Part shown: positions 32,636 to 41,143 of the stretch, in pieces | Numbering within the stretch: position 1 is the stretch's first letter | Layout of the letters: every line of letters begins with the position of its first letter | Source: Syntrophomonadaceae bacterium | GTDB taxonomy: Bacteria; Bacillota; Syntrophomonadia; Syntrophomonadales; Syntrophomonadaceae | Length of the DNA: 49,599 nucleotides | Direction of reading: 5' to 3' | NCBI GenBank assembly: GCA_028698695.1 | Contig: JAQVWB010000001.1 | Location: 1 to 49,599, forward strand | Position numbers and translations under genes: made by a program | Notes under the pieces: model-generated | Told to the model about the DNA's origin: nothing | Database searches by the model: none | What the model saw: only the letters and a program-made list of their open reading frames with translations

Positions 32636-32986
32636 ATGAACGATATAATCAGAAGTATTGAAGCTGAACAATACAAACAGGATTTACCTGATTTTGGACC
32701 TGGCGATACCGTAAAGGTACATGTAAAAGTTGTAGAAGGAACACGGGAAAGAATCCAGATATTTGAGGGCACCGTAATTAAAATCAGAGGTGCCGGACTG
32801 TCCCAGACTTTTACGGTCAGGAGAGTTACTTATGGGGTAGCAGTGGAAAGAACATTTATGATGCATACTCCCAGAATAGCTGCTATTGAGGTAACCCGAC
32901 GGGGTAAAGTACGCCGGGCCAGATTGTTTTACTTACGCGATCGCGTCGGTAAGAAGGCCAGAGTCAAGGAAAAAGGCCGTTTCTAA
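32636..32986 (+). CDS. rplS: 50S ribosomal protein L19
   Basis: The 116-residue bL19 lies at the 30S-50S interface. The family pattern DIIRSIEAEQ, FGPGDTVKVHVKVVEGTRER and the basic tail ending RVGKKARVKEKGRF are present. The frame is open from 32579, but AAGGAGG seven to eight bases before ATG 32636 sets the start. It has its own promoter and a strong terminator. Confidence 0.97.
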   Translation: MNDIIRSIEAEQYKQDLPDFGPGDTVKVHVKVVEGTRERIQIFEGTVIKIRGAGLSQTFTVRRVTYGVAVERTFMMHTPRIAAIEVTRRGKVRRARLFYLRDRVGKKARVKEKGRF

Positions 32987-33003
32987 TCGCAAAATTTTAA
33001 CCG

Positions 33004-33032
33004 GGAGAATGCCGCAGGGCATTCTCCTTTTT
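33004..33032 (+). terminator. Terminator after rplS
   Basis: A perfect 10-bp stem GGAGAATGCC/GGCATTCTCC with loop GCAG is followed by TTTTT. Confidence 0.9.
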
Positions 33033-33103
33033 GCTATCAATTATGAAATAGACATATAATATAATTATGATTCTACTGCATAAAGGTATATTGTGCTGAG
33101 CTG

Positions 33104-33304
33104 GATGTATAAACACTCCGTTGCCAAGACTCTGCATGGGAAACACCAACGGATTGTTTCGCGGTTCCAGGGGGACGTTCCGATTCCGCGTCCATGCAGG
33201 GCGTCACTCTCGCCCCATCCATGGGGCTCGCCCCCTTCCGCCACTTCACCTTCGCTGGGTGTTTCTTCCATGCTCCGTCAACGGCTCCTGCGTATTTATA
33301 CGTC
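33104..33304. mobile_element. GC-rich foldback element, MITE-like
   Basis: A block of about 200 bases has imperfect terminal inverted repeats of about 45 bases. The left arm is 33104-33147 and the right arm 33258-33304. Matching blocks are GA(T/C)GTATAAA(C/T)AC, CCGTTG, CATGG and GAAACACC. The interior is clearly richer in GC than its surroundings. It contains more pairs: CTGCATGG (33132-33139) with CCATGCAG (33192-33199), CGCGG (33160-33164) with CCGCG (33186-33190), and the hairpin CCCCATCCATGGGG (33213-33226). No transposase or target-site duplication is visible. Open frames across it on both strands look like chance. A structured RNA is the main alternative. Confidence 0.55.
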
Positions 33305-33369
33305 TAAACCGGGTTTTTGCAGTGGAATGAATTATCAGTCTCATTATAAAAATGTGGAGGTTTAAATAC

Positions 33370-34227
33370 TTGAATATTAACTGGTATCCGGGCCATATGG
33401 TTAAAGCCAAACGGGCGATAGAAGAAAATATTAAAATGGTTGATATGGTAGTCATGCTCCTGGATGCCCGGGCTCCTTTTTCCTGTCGAAATCCGGAATT
33501 GGAAAAGATCGCCCGCCGCAAGAAAATTGTAATAGTATTAAATAAAGCTGATTTGGCGGCACCTGCTTCCACTAAGGCCTATATCAAAAGATTAATTGAC
33601 CAGGGGTTGGTGGCGGTGGCTATGGATTCCATAAGCGGTAGAGGACAAAAAGAGGTTATTGAAGTGTTACGCAAGGCTTATCAGGATAAAGCAGACATAA
33701 TGATTAGCAAGGGCAATCGGGTAAGACCTGCCCGGGTTATGATTACCGGAGTGCCTAATATAGGTAAATCAACCTTTTTAAATACCCTGGTGCGTCAAAA
33801 AGCGGCACGAACCGGTGCTAAACCTGGTATTACACGAGGGAAGCAATGGGTTAGGGTACGGGATGATATAGAGTTTATGGATACTCCCGGTTTAATGTGG
33901 CCTAAAATAGATAATACCGAGCAGGGATTGAAACTGGCCTTGCTGAATATAATTGGTGAAAATGCTTACGAGGAAGAAAAAGTAGCTTTATATTTAATTA
34001 ATATATTGCAAACCCGATTCCCTGAAGTTTTAAGTGATTACTATAAAGTAACTGATTTGCATGTAAGCAGTGAAGAAATACTGGAACAGATATCCCGTAA
34101 GAGAGGGCATCTGTTAAAAGGTGGTTCGCTGGACCTGGAAAAGACCTGTAAGCACCTGTTGATTGATTACCGAAGTGGTACCCTGGGCAGGATCAGTCTG
34201 GATGATGATTATTTATCTGAGGTATAG
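33370..34227 (+). CDS. rbgA: Ribosome biogenesis GTPase RbgA (YlqF)
   Basis: RbgA is a circularly permuted GTPase needed for late 50S assembly. G4 NKAD (58-61) comes before G1 GVPNIGKST (127-135) and G3 DTPG (171-174), the hallmark permutation, and the N-terminus NINWYPGHMVKAKR is diagnostic. The C-terminal RNA-binding domain follows. The start is TTG 33370, nine bases after GGAGG; an ATG at 33352 overlaps that ribosome site and is rejected. 285 residues is normal. Confidence 0.95.
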   Translation: MNINWYPGHMVKAKRAIEENIKMVDMVVMLLDARAPFSCRNPELEKIARRKKIVIVLNKADLAAPASTKAYIKRLIDQGLVAVAMDSISGRGQKEVIEVLRKAYQDKADIMISKGNRVRPARVMITGVPNIGKSTFLNTLVRQKAARTGAKPGITRGKQWVRVRDDIEFMDTPGLMWPKIDNTEQGLKLALLNIIGENAYEEEKVALYLINILQTRFPEVLSDYYKVTDLHVSSEEILEQISRKRGHLLKGGSLDLEKTCKHLLIDYRSGTLGRISLDDDYLSEV

Positions 34228-34263
34228 TGGGGAGTTTAAGGATTACTTAAGGGGGTTGAATCC

Positions 34264-34776
34264 ATGTTGCTAGTTAAACCTGAGCGGGAAAGTTGGCGAA
34301 AACTATTTTATCCCATACGGTCGCAAATAAAAGTAACTATGTTGATTCCAGTTATTTTGGCGGTGGTTTTAAACTCCAGTGGTTGCTACCAGGTCTCGCC
34401 GGAAGATAATAGCACAACCGTAATTAATCCCTCATCGCAAACGCCCGTAGAACCGCTTGGTACTACTGATATCGTTCAAAATCAGAATAACATTGCCCCC
34501 CCTGAAACGGACAAATTGCAATCAGCGCGAAACATATTGTTTGCTTATCAGCCGGAATGGAGAGACCTGGAAGCTCAGGGAAAACGGACTATTGAAGGCG
34601 GTTTTGCTACTATGGTAATTGATACTGAACAGCAACCAGGAAATATATTTGTTTTCCATGTTTATGATATTATTGAGTATCCAGATGAATCACATAATGC
34701 TACTTACGGATGGTTTGAGATTAATACTGATACTGGTGAAGTATATGACAGTATATTAAATGAGCGGGTTTATTAG
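34264..34776 (+). CDS. Predicted exported protein, possible lipoprotein
   Basis: The 170-residue protein has an N-terminal hydrophobic stretch (MLIPVILAVVLNSSGC) with Cys41 as a possible lipid attachment site, though SSGC is not a strong lipobox. A Ser/Thr/Pro/Asn/Gln-rich linker follows, then a C-terminal domain ending ATYGWFEINTDTGEVYDSI. I do not recognise the family. Upstream GGGGG supports ATG 34264. Its stop overlaps the stop of the convergent protease gene by 4 bases. Confidence 0.75.
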   Translation: MLLVKPERESWRKLFYPIRSQIKVTMLIPVILAVVLNSSGCYQVSPEDNSTTVINPSSQTPVEPLGTTDIVQNQNNIAPPETDKLQSARNILFAYQPEWRDLEAQGKRTIEGGFATMVIDTEQQPGNIFVFHVYDIIEYPDESHNATYGWFEINTDTGEVYDSILNERVY

Positions 34777-35582
34777 TCCCAGGCCAGTATTTCCCTGACC
34801 GGCATAGCCAGTCCGATTATCTCATTGCTGTTATCATTATCAGCTTTATAAGTAGCAAAAACTACTCCCACTACTTTGCCCTGCTGATTATATACCGGAC
34901 TACCGCTATTACCAGGGTAAATTGGTGCCAGGATACTGAAAGACTGTTCGGCTTTGTCCTGGATGTTCAGATAAGCCCCCACCGTTCCCTCAACTACCAC
35001 ATTGTTTAATCCCAATGGATTTCCCACCACCATAACCTGGTCACCCACCACCGGGACTTCATGTTGCAGGGCTACATAAGGCAAATCGGATTTTTCCAGA
35101 TGTAAAACTGCTAAATCATATTCCGGTTTACTATCCCAATTAATTACTTTATACGGTATACCATCCGGAAAACGAACTATTATCCGGGAAGCGTTTTCAA
35201 TTACATGATGATTGGTAATGATGACTCCGTCAGGTTCAATATTAAAACCGGTGCCGTGGCGGGATTGATTTAATCCTTCACCTTCTGCCTCAATTTTAAC
35301 TACTGCCTCCAGTAATTGTTTATCCATAGTCTCTTTTAAAGAGGAAGAATCCAATAATAGTTCACCTATGGGCTGAAAATTATTGGGCCAATAGGTAATA
35401 GCAATTAAAGCAGCAAAAGCCAATACAGTTATTAAAGCTGTGATGCGCAACCACAGGGGTATACGGCTGGGGTATGAATCATTATCATCTTCCAGCCAGT
35501 CCATATATGATTCGTTCTCATCCCAGCTGGTATCTGGATAATCCAATCTCTTATCCGAGTTGTCAGGTTCAGAATTCTTCAT
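34773..35582 (-). CDS. Membrane-anchored trypsin-like serine protease (S1C, no PDZ)
   Basis: The 269-residue protein has a cytoplasmic acidic N-terminus, one membrane helix (about residues 43-65, LWLRITALITVLAFAALIAI) and an extracellular HtrA/DegP-like protease domain. The catalytic triad is complete: His126 in TNHHV, Asp156 in YDLAVLHL and Ser226 in PGNSGSPV. No PDZ domain follows, so it differs from DegP. It may process or degrade envelope proteins under stress. It converges on the lipoprotein-like gene at 34264 and shares four bases with it. Confidence 0.9.
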   Translation of the reverse strand: MKNSEPDNSDKRLDYPDTSWDENESYMDWLEDDNDSYPSRIPLWLRITALITVLAFAALIAITYWPNNFQPIGELLLDSSSLKETMDKQLLEAVVKIEAEGEGLNQSRHGTGFNIEPDGVIITNHHVIENASRIIVRFPDGIPYKVINWDSKPEYDLAVLHLEKSDLPYVALQHEVPVVGDQVMVVGNPLGLNNVVVEGTVGAYLNIQDKAEQSFSILAPIYPGNSGSPVYNQQGKVVGVVFATYKADNDNSNEIIGLAMPVREILAWD

Positions 35583-35850
35583 AATACTCTCTTCCCTAAC
35601 TTAATTTTTTAATAAATAGCTGAATAATAGAATCTATCGATTTAATTCTACATGCTATTTCCTTTTAGTAGAAGGGGGTAAATGGCTGACGATATAACCA
35701 ATCAGGTTAGATGATGGAAGAAGACAATTGATATTAATACATAGTATTTACATAAATATTTTGCAGGAATTAATATTATTTTATCGAATAGGAACAACAA
35801 TAGGCATATAATATATAAATAAAAGTTATGAAACGGAGGTTGGGGAACAA

Positions 35851-36921
35851 ATGAATCGTGCCAAATGGTTTATTCTCATTACCGGTTTGACCATCGGTGC
35901 TATTGCAGTCATATTGGTTAAATTGGGCAATCCGGCTAATATGGGCTTTTGTATTGCCTGTTTTGAGCGGGATATAGCAGGGGCACTGGGGTTACATCGC
36001 GCCGGGGTAGTCCAGTACATGCGTCCGGAAATAATCGGCATTATACTGGGGGCCCTGTTAACAGCAATGTTTTCCGGAGAGTTTAAGTCCCGGGGGGGTT
36101 CTGCTACTACAGTTAGGTTTGTAATGGGTGTATTTATGATGATTGGAGCCCTGGTATTTCTGGGATGTCCGTTACGTGATGTTTTGCGTATGGCGGGTGG
36201 GGACTTCAACGCGGTAGTTGGGTTTATTGGATTTATTGCCGGAGTAGGCAGCGGGGTTTTCTTTCTCAGACGAGGTTTTAATTTGGGCAGAGCCGAAGCC
36301 AGTCATTCCAATGCGGGTGGTTTATTGTTGCCCATCATTTTTGTGTTCTTCCTGTTTCTATTACTTAAAGCTACCGTGTTTAATCCTGATGCGGGCGGAC
36401 CAATATTCTTCAGCAAGGAAGGTCCGGGTTCCATGGTTGCACCGCTGGGGATATCGTTGTTGGCCGGATTATTGGTAGGATTTTTAGCTCAGAGGACCAG
36501 GCTGTGTTTAAGCGGTGGAATTCGTGACTTCATCTTAATCAGGGATAATTATCTCTTAATCGGTTTTATAGGAATTTTCATTGGAGCACTGGTGCTGAAT
36601 GTTGGCTTTGGATTTTTCAAACCAGGATTTGCTGAACAACCCATTGCTCATACTATGCATATATGGAACTTTCTGGGCTTATATCTGGTCGGCCTAACTG
36701 CTACCTTGTTGGGTGGATGCCCTCTGCGCCAATTGATTCTATCCGGTGAAGGAGATATGGACGCAGCAGCAGTAGTGGTCGGAATGATCGTAGGGGCAGC
36801 TTTTGCTCATAACTTTATGCTGGCGGCCAGCCCTGCTGGAGTAGCAACTTACGGACAAATTGCCTGTGTAGTTGGCATATTGCTGATGGGTTGGATTGGT
36901 TGGAGTTTTCGTGAGGAGTAG
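35851..36921 (+). CDS. yedE: YedE-family membrane transporter (selenium/sulfur)
   Basis: The 356-residue protein has about nine to ten membrane helices in two similar halves. Each half carries a cysteine-containing GCPLR motif (FLGCPLRDVLRM and LLGGCPLRQLIL), with further cysteines in NMGFCIACFERD and RTRLCLSGG. This matches the YeeE/YedE family proposed to carry thiosulfate or selenium compounds. The directly following TusA-like gene strengthens a sulfur or selenium trafficking role; which of the two is not decided. GGAGG is about 11 bases before ATG. Confidence 0.88.
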   Translation: MNRAKWFILITGLTIGAIAVILVKLGNPANMGFCIACFERDIAGALGLHRAGVVQYMRPEIIGIILGALLTAMFSGEFKSRGGSATTVRFVMGVFMMIGALVFLGCPLRDVLRMAGGDFNAVVGFIGFIAGVGSGVFFLRRGFNLGRAEASHSNAGGLLLPIIFVFFLFLLLKATVFNPDAGGPIFFSKEGPGSMVAPLGISLLAGLLVGFLAQRTRLCLSGGIRDFILIRDNYLLIGFIGIFIGALVLNVGFGFFKPGFAEQPIAHTMHIWNFLGLYLVGLTATLLGGCPLRQLILSGEGDMDAAAVVVGMIVGAAFAHNFMLAASPAGVATYGQIACVVGILLMGWIGWSFREE

Positions 36922-36932
36922 GGGGTATTTTA

Positions 36933-37142
36933 GTGGAAAGAATTGATGTGCGGGGATTAAGCTGTCCTATGCCGGTTTTAAAGTGTAAGAAGGCTATAGA
37001 TCAAGGAGCCAAAGAATTATTAGTTATAGGTAGCAGCCAGGTATCCAAAGAGAATGTAACCAAACTGGCCAAAAAGGAAGGTTTTAAAGTTACCCTCGCA
37101 GTAGATGCCAAAGACGAATGGGAGATGAATTTGAAAAAGTAA
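36933..37142 (+). CDS. TusA/SirA-family sulfurtransferase-like protein
   Basis: A 69-residue protein with the TusA fold and the reactive cysteine in the motif DVRGLSCPMPVLKCKKAI, Cys11. Such proteins carry persulfide or selenium-related sulfur to partner enzymes. It follows yedE by 11 bases, matching the known yedE-yedF pairing. The start is GTG 36933, with AGGGGG about eight bases upstream. Confidence 0.92.
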   Translation: MERIDVRGLSCPMPVLKCKKAIDQGAKELLVIGSSQVSKENVTKLAKKEGFKVTLAVDAKDEWEMNLKK

Positions 37143-37197
37143 CACAATATTTCCCGTTTTTTCGCAAGACTATAATAACAAATGAGGTTACAATTAG

Positions 37198-37232
37198 AGA
37201 AGAAACTCGATATCTTTTGGGTTTCTTCTTTA
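37198..37232 (+). terminator. Weak terminator candidate before the CapA-like gene
   Basis: AGAAGAAAC (37198-37206) pairs perfectly with GTTTCTTCT (37221-37229); the T-run after it is broken (TTACTATT). Confidence 0.4.
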
Positions 37233-37269
37233 CTATTGAAATACAAAATACTTTTGGTGGGTAGCGTAT

Positions 37270-38445
37270 ATGCTGAAAAGGACATTATCGATAATATTAA
37301 TTGTAATTGCCGGGATGTTTACCGCAGTAATGGTATACGGGTCTCTGAGTCCTAACCAACCGGTAATTATGAATACAGAAGATGAGCTGCCACTTCCCGA
37401 AGAGAAATTGTATGAGACCATAAATATTACTGCTATTGGTGATTGCCTGATGCATAATACGCAGATTTGGTCTGGTCAGCAACCTGATGGAAGCTTTAAT
37501 TTTGATACCTTTTTCGCCTCGGCAAAAAGTCTGATTGAGGAGGGAGATTATAGTTCTGCAAATTTCGAAGCCCCCATGGCCGGACCGGTCAGTGGATATT
37601 CAGGATATCCGGTTTTCAACAGCCCGGATGAAATTGCAGATACGTTCAAACAAGCGGGGATTGATCTGATTATAACAGCCAATAATCATATTCTTGACAA
37701 AGGCTATAAGGGTGCTTTGCGTACCATGGAAGTTTTACATAGTCGGGGATTGGATACCACCGGTACTTATGCTAGTCTGGAAGAGAGTCAGCAGTTTTTA
37801 ATAAAGGATATTCGAGGGGTTAAAGTTGGTTATCTGGCTTACAGTTACTCCACTAATGGTATTCCGGTACCGGAGGAACATCCTTACTTTTTTAATTATT
37901 TACAACCGGAAAAAGTACTACAGGATATTGCCCTGCTTAGACCACAGGTCGATGTTGTTGTCCTGGTTTTGCACTGGGGTCAGGAGTATCAACCCAGACC
38001 AACCGAGGAGCAGCGTAAAATGGCAATTAAGTTTTTGACCGCAGGCGCAGATATTATTCTGGGTAGTCATCCCCATGTGATTCAAACCATGGAAACGATA
38101 AAAATTGAAGACCGGGATGCATTTGTAATTTATTCAATGGGGAATTTTATCAGTCACCAGCGTGGACAGGAGAGAAACAGTGGGATTGTATTAAAAATTG
38201 AACTGGTTAAAAACTTTAAAGATGGCCGGACTAAATTAAAACGTGTAACCTATACCCCAACCTATTCACATTCTTATACTGATAATGGCAGAACTTTTTT
38301 CCGGGTAGTACCGGTTGAAGATACTATTATAAAAATTGAAGCGGGAAAAGAGCCTTATTTATCCCGCAGTGATTTACCAATTTTAAAAAGTGTTTTATCG
38401 CATACCCGTAACCAATTAGGTGATCCCTTCTTCTATGATTCATGA
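37270..38445 (+). CDS. CapA-family protein (PGA_cap, metallophosphatase-like)
   Basis: The 391-residue protein has an N-terminal signal anchor (TLSIILIVIAGMFTAVMVYG) and an extracellular CapA domain. Conserved blocks are TAIGDCLMHN, ANFEAPMAG, TANNHILDKGYKG, LHWGQEYQPRPTEEQR and ILGSHPHVIQ, the metal-binding pattern of the calcineurin-like CapA fold. CapA is part of poly-gamma-glutamate capsule synthesis in Bacillus, but stand-alone homologues in Clostridia have unknown roles; no capBC genes are here. The start ATG is preceded by GGTGGG. Confidence 0.88.
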   Translation: MLKRTLSIILIVIAGMFTAVMVYGSLSPNQPVIMNTEDELPLPEEKLYETINITAIGDCLMHNTQIWSGQQPDGSFNFDTFFASAKSLIEEGDYSSANFEAPMAGPVSGYSGYPVFNSPDEIADTFKQAGIDLIITANNHILDKGYKGALRTMEVLHSRGLDTTGTYASLEESQQFLIKDIRGVKVGYLAYSYSTNGIPVPEEHPYFFNYLQPEKVLQDIALLRPQVDVVVLVLHWGQEYQPRPTEEQRKMAIKFLTAGADIILGSHPHVIQTMETIKIEDRDAFVIYSMGNFISHQRGQERNSGIVLKIELVKNFKDGRTKLKRVTYTPTYSHSYTDNGRTFFRVVPVEDTIIKIEAGKEPYLSRSDLPILKSVLSHTRNQLGDPFFYDS

Positions 38446-38449
38446 ACAA

Positions 38450-38475
38450 TTGACAGGCTGCCCCTGTGATATAAT
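38450..38475 (+). promoter_or_regulatory. Possible promoter of the flavoenzyme gene
   Basis: TTGACA (38450-38455) and TATAAT (38470-38475) are both perfect but only 14 bases apart. The TG extension (TGATATAAT) could compensate for the short spacer. Confidence 0.4.
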
Positions 38476-38502
38476 AGGGTAATAGAATGGGGGGGTCTTA
38501 TT

Positions 38503-40470
38503 ATGAACAAGTATCCCAGCCTTTTTAAACCAGGTTACATAGGCAAATATCTTATATTAAACCGTTTGGTTATGGCCCCTATGGCTACCGGATATGCATC
38601 TATTTATGGAGAAGTGACGGACCACAATATTGATTATTACGAGAGCCGTGCCCGGGGTGGGGCAGGGTTGATAATTGTTGAAGCTGCCTGTGTTGATTCA
38701 CCGGTTGGCAGGGAAGGTTTTGGGCAAATTCATATCGACCATCCGCATTACATACCGGGGTTATCCCGTCTGGCTACGGCGATTAAATCTCATGGCAGTC
38801 GTGCTTTTATTCAGTTGTTTCATGCCGGAAGACAAACCAGCACAATGGTAACCGAGGGCAATGTGCCGGTTGCCCCCTCTCCTCTGGCCTGCCCATTTAT
38901 GAAAGAGAAGCCCCGTGAGCTTACTGCTGAAGAAATAGATTTGATAAGAAGTAAATTTGTCAGTGCAGCTATGATCGCTAGTATGGCAGGTTTTGACGGG
39001 ATAGAACTTCATGCCGCGCATGGCTATTTGATTAATCAATTTTTATCAGCCAATACCAATCAGCGCAACGATGAATTTGGGGGAACCCTGGAAAATCGCA
39101 TGAGGTTTTTATTGCAAATAATAAGAGATATTAAACAATTTCAACCGGAATTGGCAATCAGCGTGCGTCTTAATATGGATGATTTTGTGGCCGGCGGTTT
39201 ACAGATGGAAGAAAGTCTTGTTATTTGTCAGGCAATTGAGGCCAATGGAGCTGATGCTATCCATTGTTCCTGTGGTACTTATGCGTCTGGTCTTACCAGT
39301 ATTGAACCGGCTTCTTATGAAGAAGGCTGGCGGGTTTATCTGGCAGAAAAGGTTAAGCAGGCAGTGAATATACCGGTTATTACCGGAGGAATAATTCGCA
39401 ATCCGGTCATGGCTGAGAAGATTATCGAATCCGGGCAAGCCGATTTCGTATTTTTGGGCAGGCCTTGGTTGGCTGATTCGGAATGGGCACTTAAAGTATC
39501 CCGGGGGGATGAGCGGGATGTGCGCCCCTGCATTATGTGTAATGAATGCATAGGTAATAATTTCAAGGGTTTACCTACCCATTGTACGGTTAATCCCGGT
39601 ACGGGCAGGGAGCACCGGGGGGTACGGCAAAAAGAGTCTTCCAGCCAATTTCGTGTAGCGGTAGTTGGCAGCGGACCTGCCGGTATGCAAGCAGCTTTGG
39701 CTTTAAATGATGCCGGAATAGCTGTTACTTTATGGGAACAGAAATCCCAACCGGGGGGTATGATGAATATTGCCTGCATCCCTCCCAATAAACAGCGTAT
39801 AAAAGACTTCCGCGATTATTTGTACCGGCAAATTTTACAGAGTGGCGTTGAGATGGTTTTAGGACATGCTTTTGTACCGGAAATGTTAAATGATCATCAT
39901 TTCGACCATATAATCATGGCTACCGGATCAGTACCCAAAACTGTAACCGGATTGGAGACCGACTCAAAATTTTTGTTGTCAATAGAGGAAGTGCTGGAGG
40001 AACAGGTAGTTATTAACGGACAATCAGTAGCCGTGATTGGTGGAGGCGCAAATGGATGTGAAGTTGCTCATTTCCTGCTGGAAAGGGACAATCAGGTTAC
40101 TGTGATTGAACAGCAAAACAAACTGGCGGCTAATTTGGAAAAGAAAACCCGGCGGGATTTACTGGATCATCTGCAATCAGCAGGAGTGGTCACATTAATG
40201 CAAAACTGTGTAACGGGAAGCAACCCTCACCAGCTTTTAGTGGAAGATTCCCAGGGCGGCAGGGGTATTCTCCCCATAGATTTTGCGGTCATAGCTGCCG
40301 GCTATGAACCCGAGCGCAGCCTGTTTCAATCTTTTCAGAATTACGATGTAAGCTTATCAGTTATCGGTGATGCCTGGCAAATAGGCGGAATAAGGCAGGC
40401 TATATTGCAGGGATGGCAGGCAACCGATCAAATTGCGTTAATTGCGAGGAAAAAATATGACACAAATTGA
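38503..40470 (+). CDS. Old-yellow-enzyme/Fe-S flavoprotein, 2,4-dienoyl-CoA reductase (FadH) type
   Basis: The 655-residue protein has an FMN TIM barrel (VMAPMATGYAS at the start, HAAHGYLINQFLSANTNQR with the catalytic region), then a [4Fe-4S] cysteine cluster (CIMCNECIGN, fourth Cys in PTHC, about residues 343-360). A C-terminal FAD/NAD(P)H-binding half follows (VAVVGSGPAGMQAAL and VAVIGGGANGCEVAHF). This is the architecture of 2,4-dienoyl-CoA reductase and of bile-acid or enoate reductases. In a fatty-acid degrader it would handle unsaturated acyl-CoAs, but the exact substrate is open. It overlaps rnhB by 14 bases. Confidence 0.88.
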   Translation: MNKYPSLFKPGYIGKYLILNRLVMAPMATGYASIYGEVTDHNIDYYESRARGGAGLIIVEAACVDSPVGREGFGQIHIDHPHYIPGLSRLATAIKSHGSRAFIQLFHAGRQTSTMVTEGNVPVAPSPLACPFMKEKPRELTAEEIDLIRSKFVSAAMIASMAGFDGIELHAAHGYLINQFLSANTNQRNDEFGGTLENRMRFLLQIIRDIKQFQPELAISVRLNMDDFVAGGLQMEESLVICQAIEANGADAIHCSCGTYASGLTSIEPASYEEGWRVYLAEKVKQAVNIPVITGGIIRNPVMAEKIIESGQADFVFLGRPWLADSEWALKVSRGDERDVRPCIMCNECIGNNFKGLPTHCTVNPGTGREHRGVRQKESSSQFRVAVVGSGPAGMQAALALNDAGIAVTLWEQKSQPGGMMNIACIPPNKQRIKDFRDYLYRQILQSGVEMVLGHAFVPEMLNDHHFDHIIMATGSVPKTVTGLETDSKFLLSIEEVLEEQVVINGQSVAVIGGGANGCEVAHFLLERDNQVTVIEQQNKLAANLEKKTRRDLLDHLQSAGVVTLMQNCVTGSNPHQLLVEDSQGGRGILPIDFAVIAAGYEPERSLFQSFQNYDVSLSVIGDAWQIGGIRQAILQGWQATDQIALIARKKYDTN

Positions 40471-41143
40471 TGAGACTATTTGGCAGGAACAACAACGCAT
40501 TATGCAATTGCATATATTTGAGCAGGAGGCATATCAGCGGGGATTCAAAGCTGTGGCGGGTATTGATGAAGTAGGCAGGGGACCTATTGCCGGCCCGGTA
40601 GTGGCAGGAGCAGTTATTCTACCCCGGGATTTTTTTCTGGCCGGAGTAGATGACTCGAAAAAGTTATCAGCATCTAAAAGAGAATATTTAGCCCAGGAAA
40701 TAAAAAAATATGCTTTATCATGGGCAGTTGCATACATATTTTGTCCTCGGTTGGATGAAATAAATATTTATCAGGCTACCATCGAAGCCATGAAACTGGC
40801 AGTAGCCAATCTAAATCCCCAACCGGATTTTTTACTGATTGATGCCATGAAATTATCCGATATAAGTATTAAGCAACAGTCTATTATTAAAGGTGATACT
40901 TTAAGTATGTCCATAGCATGTGCTTCGATTATTGCCAAAGTTGAGCGGGATAACCTGATGAAGCGATTGGATGAAGTTTATCCTGGATATTTTTTTGCTC
41001 AGCATAAGGGTTATGCAACCCGCGGGCATATTGAGGCTTTAATGGCCAACGGACCATGTCCTTTGCACAGAGTTAGTTTTGAACCGGTTAAATCGCTGGT
41101 TTCAGGAGGTAATTATGGAGAGCAGCCAGGTCTCTTTAAGTAA
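40457..41143 (+). CDS. rnhB: Ribonuclease HII
   Basis: RNase HII removes ribonucleotides and RNA primers from DNA. The catalytic Asp37-Glu38 lie in AGIDEVGRGPIAGPVVA, and DDSKKLS and the downstream CASIIAKVERD block are intact. ATG 40457, six bases after GAGGA, is chosen over TTG 40442. The gene overlaps the flavoprotein end by 14 bases and the next start by 29. 228 residues is normal. Confidence 0.95.
   Translation: MTQIDETIWQEQQRIMQLHIFEQEAYQRGFKAVAGIDEVGRGPIAGPVVAGAVILPRDFFLAGVDDSKKLSASKREYLAQEIKKYALSWAVAYIFCPRLDEINIYQATIEAMKLAVANLNPQPDFLLIDAMKLSDISIKQQSIIKGDTLSMSIACASIIAKVERDNLMKRLDEVYPGYFFAQHKGYATRGHIEALMANGPCPLHRVSFEPVKSLVSGGNYGEQPGLFK

Noticed and set aside
33065..33365. Open frames on both strands across the GC-rich block
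   Set aside because: They follow the inverted-repeat structure, have no domain or ribosome site and are better explained by the foldback element.
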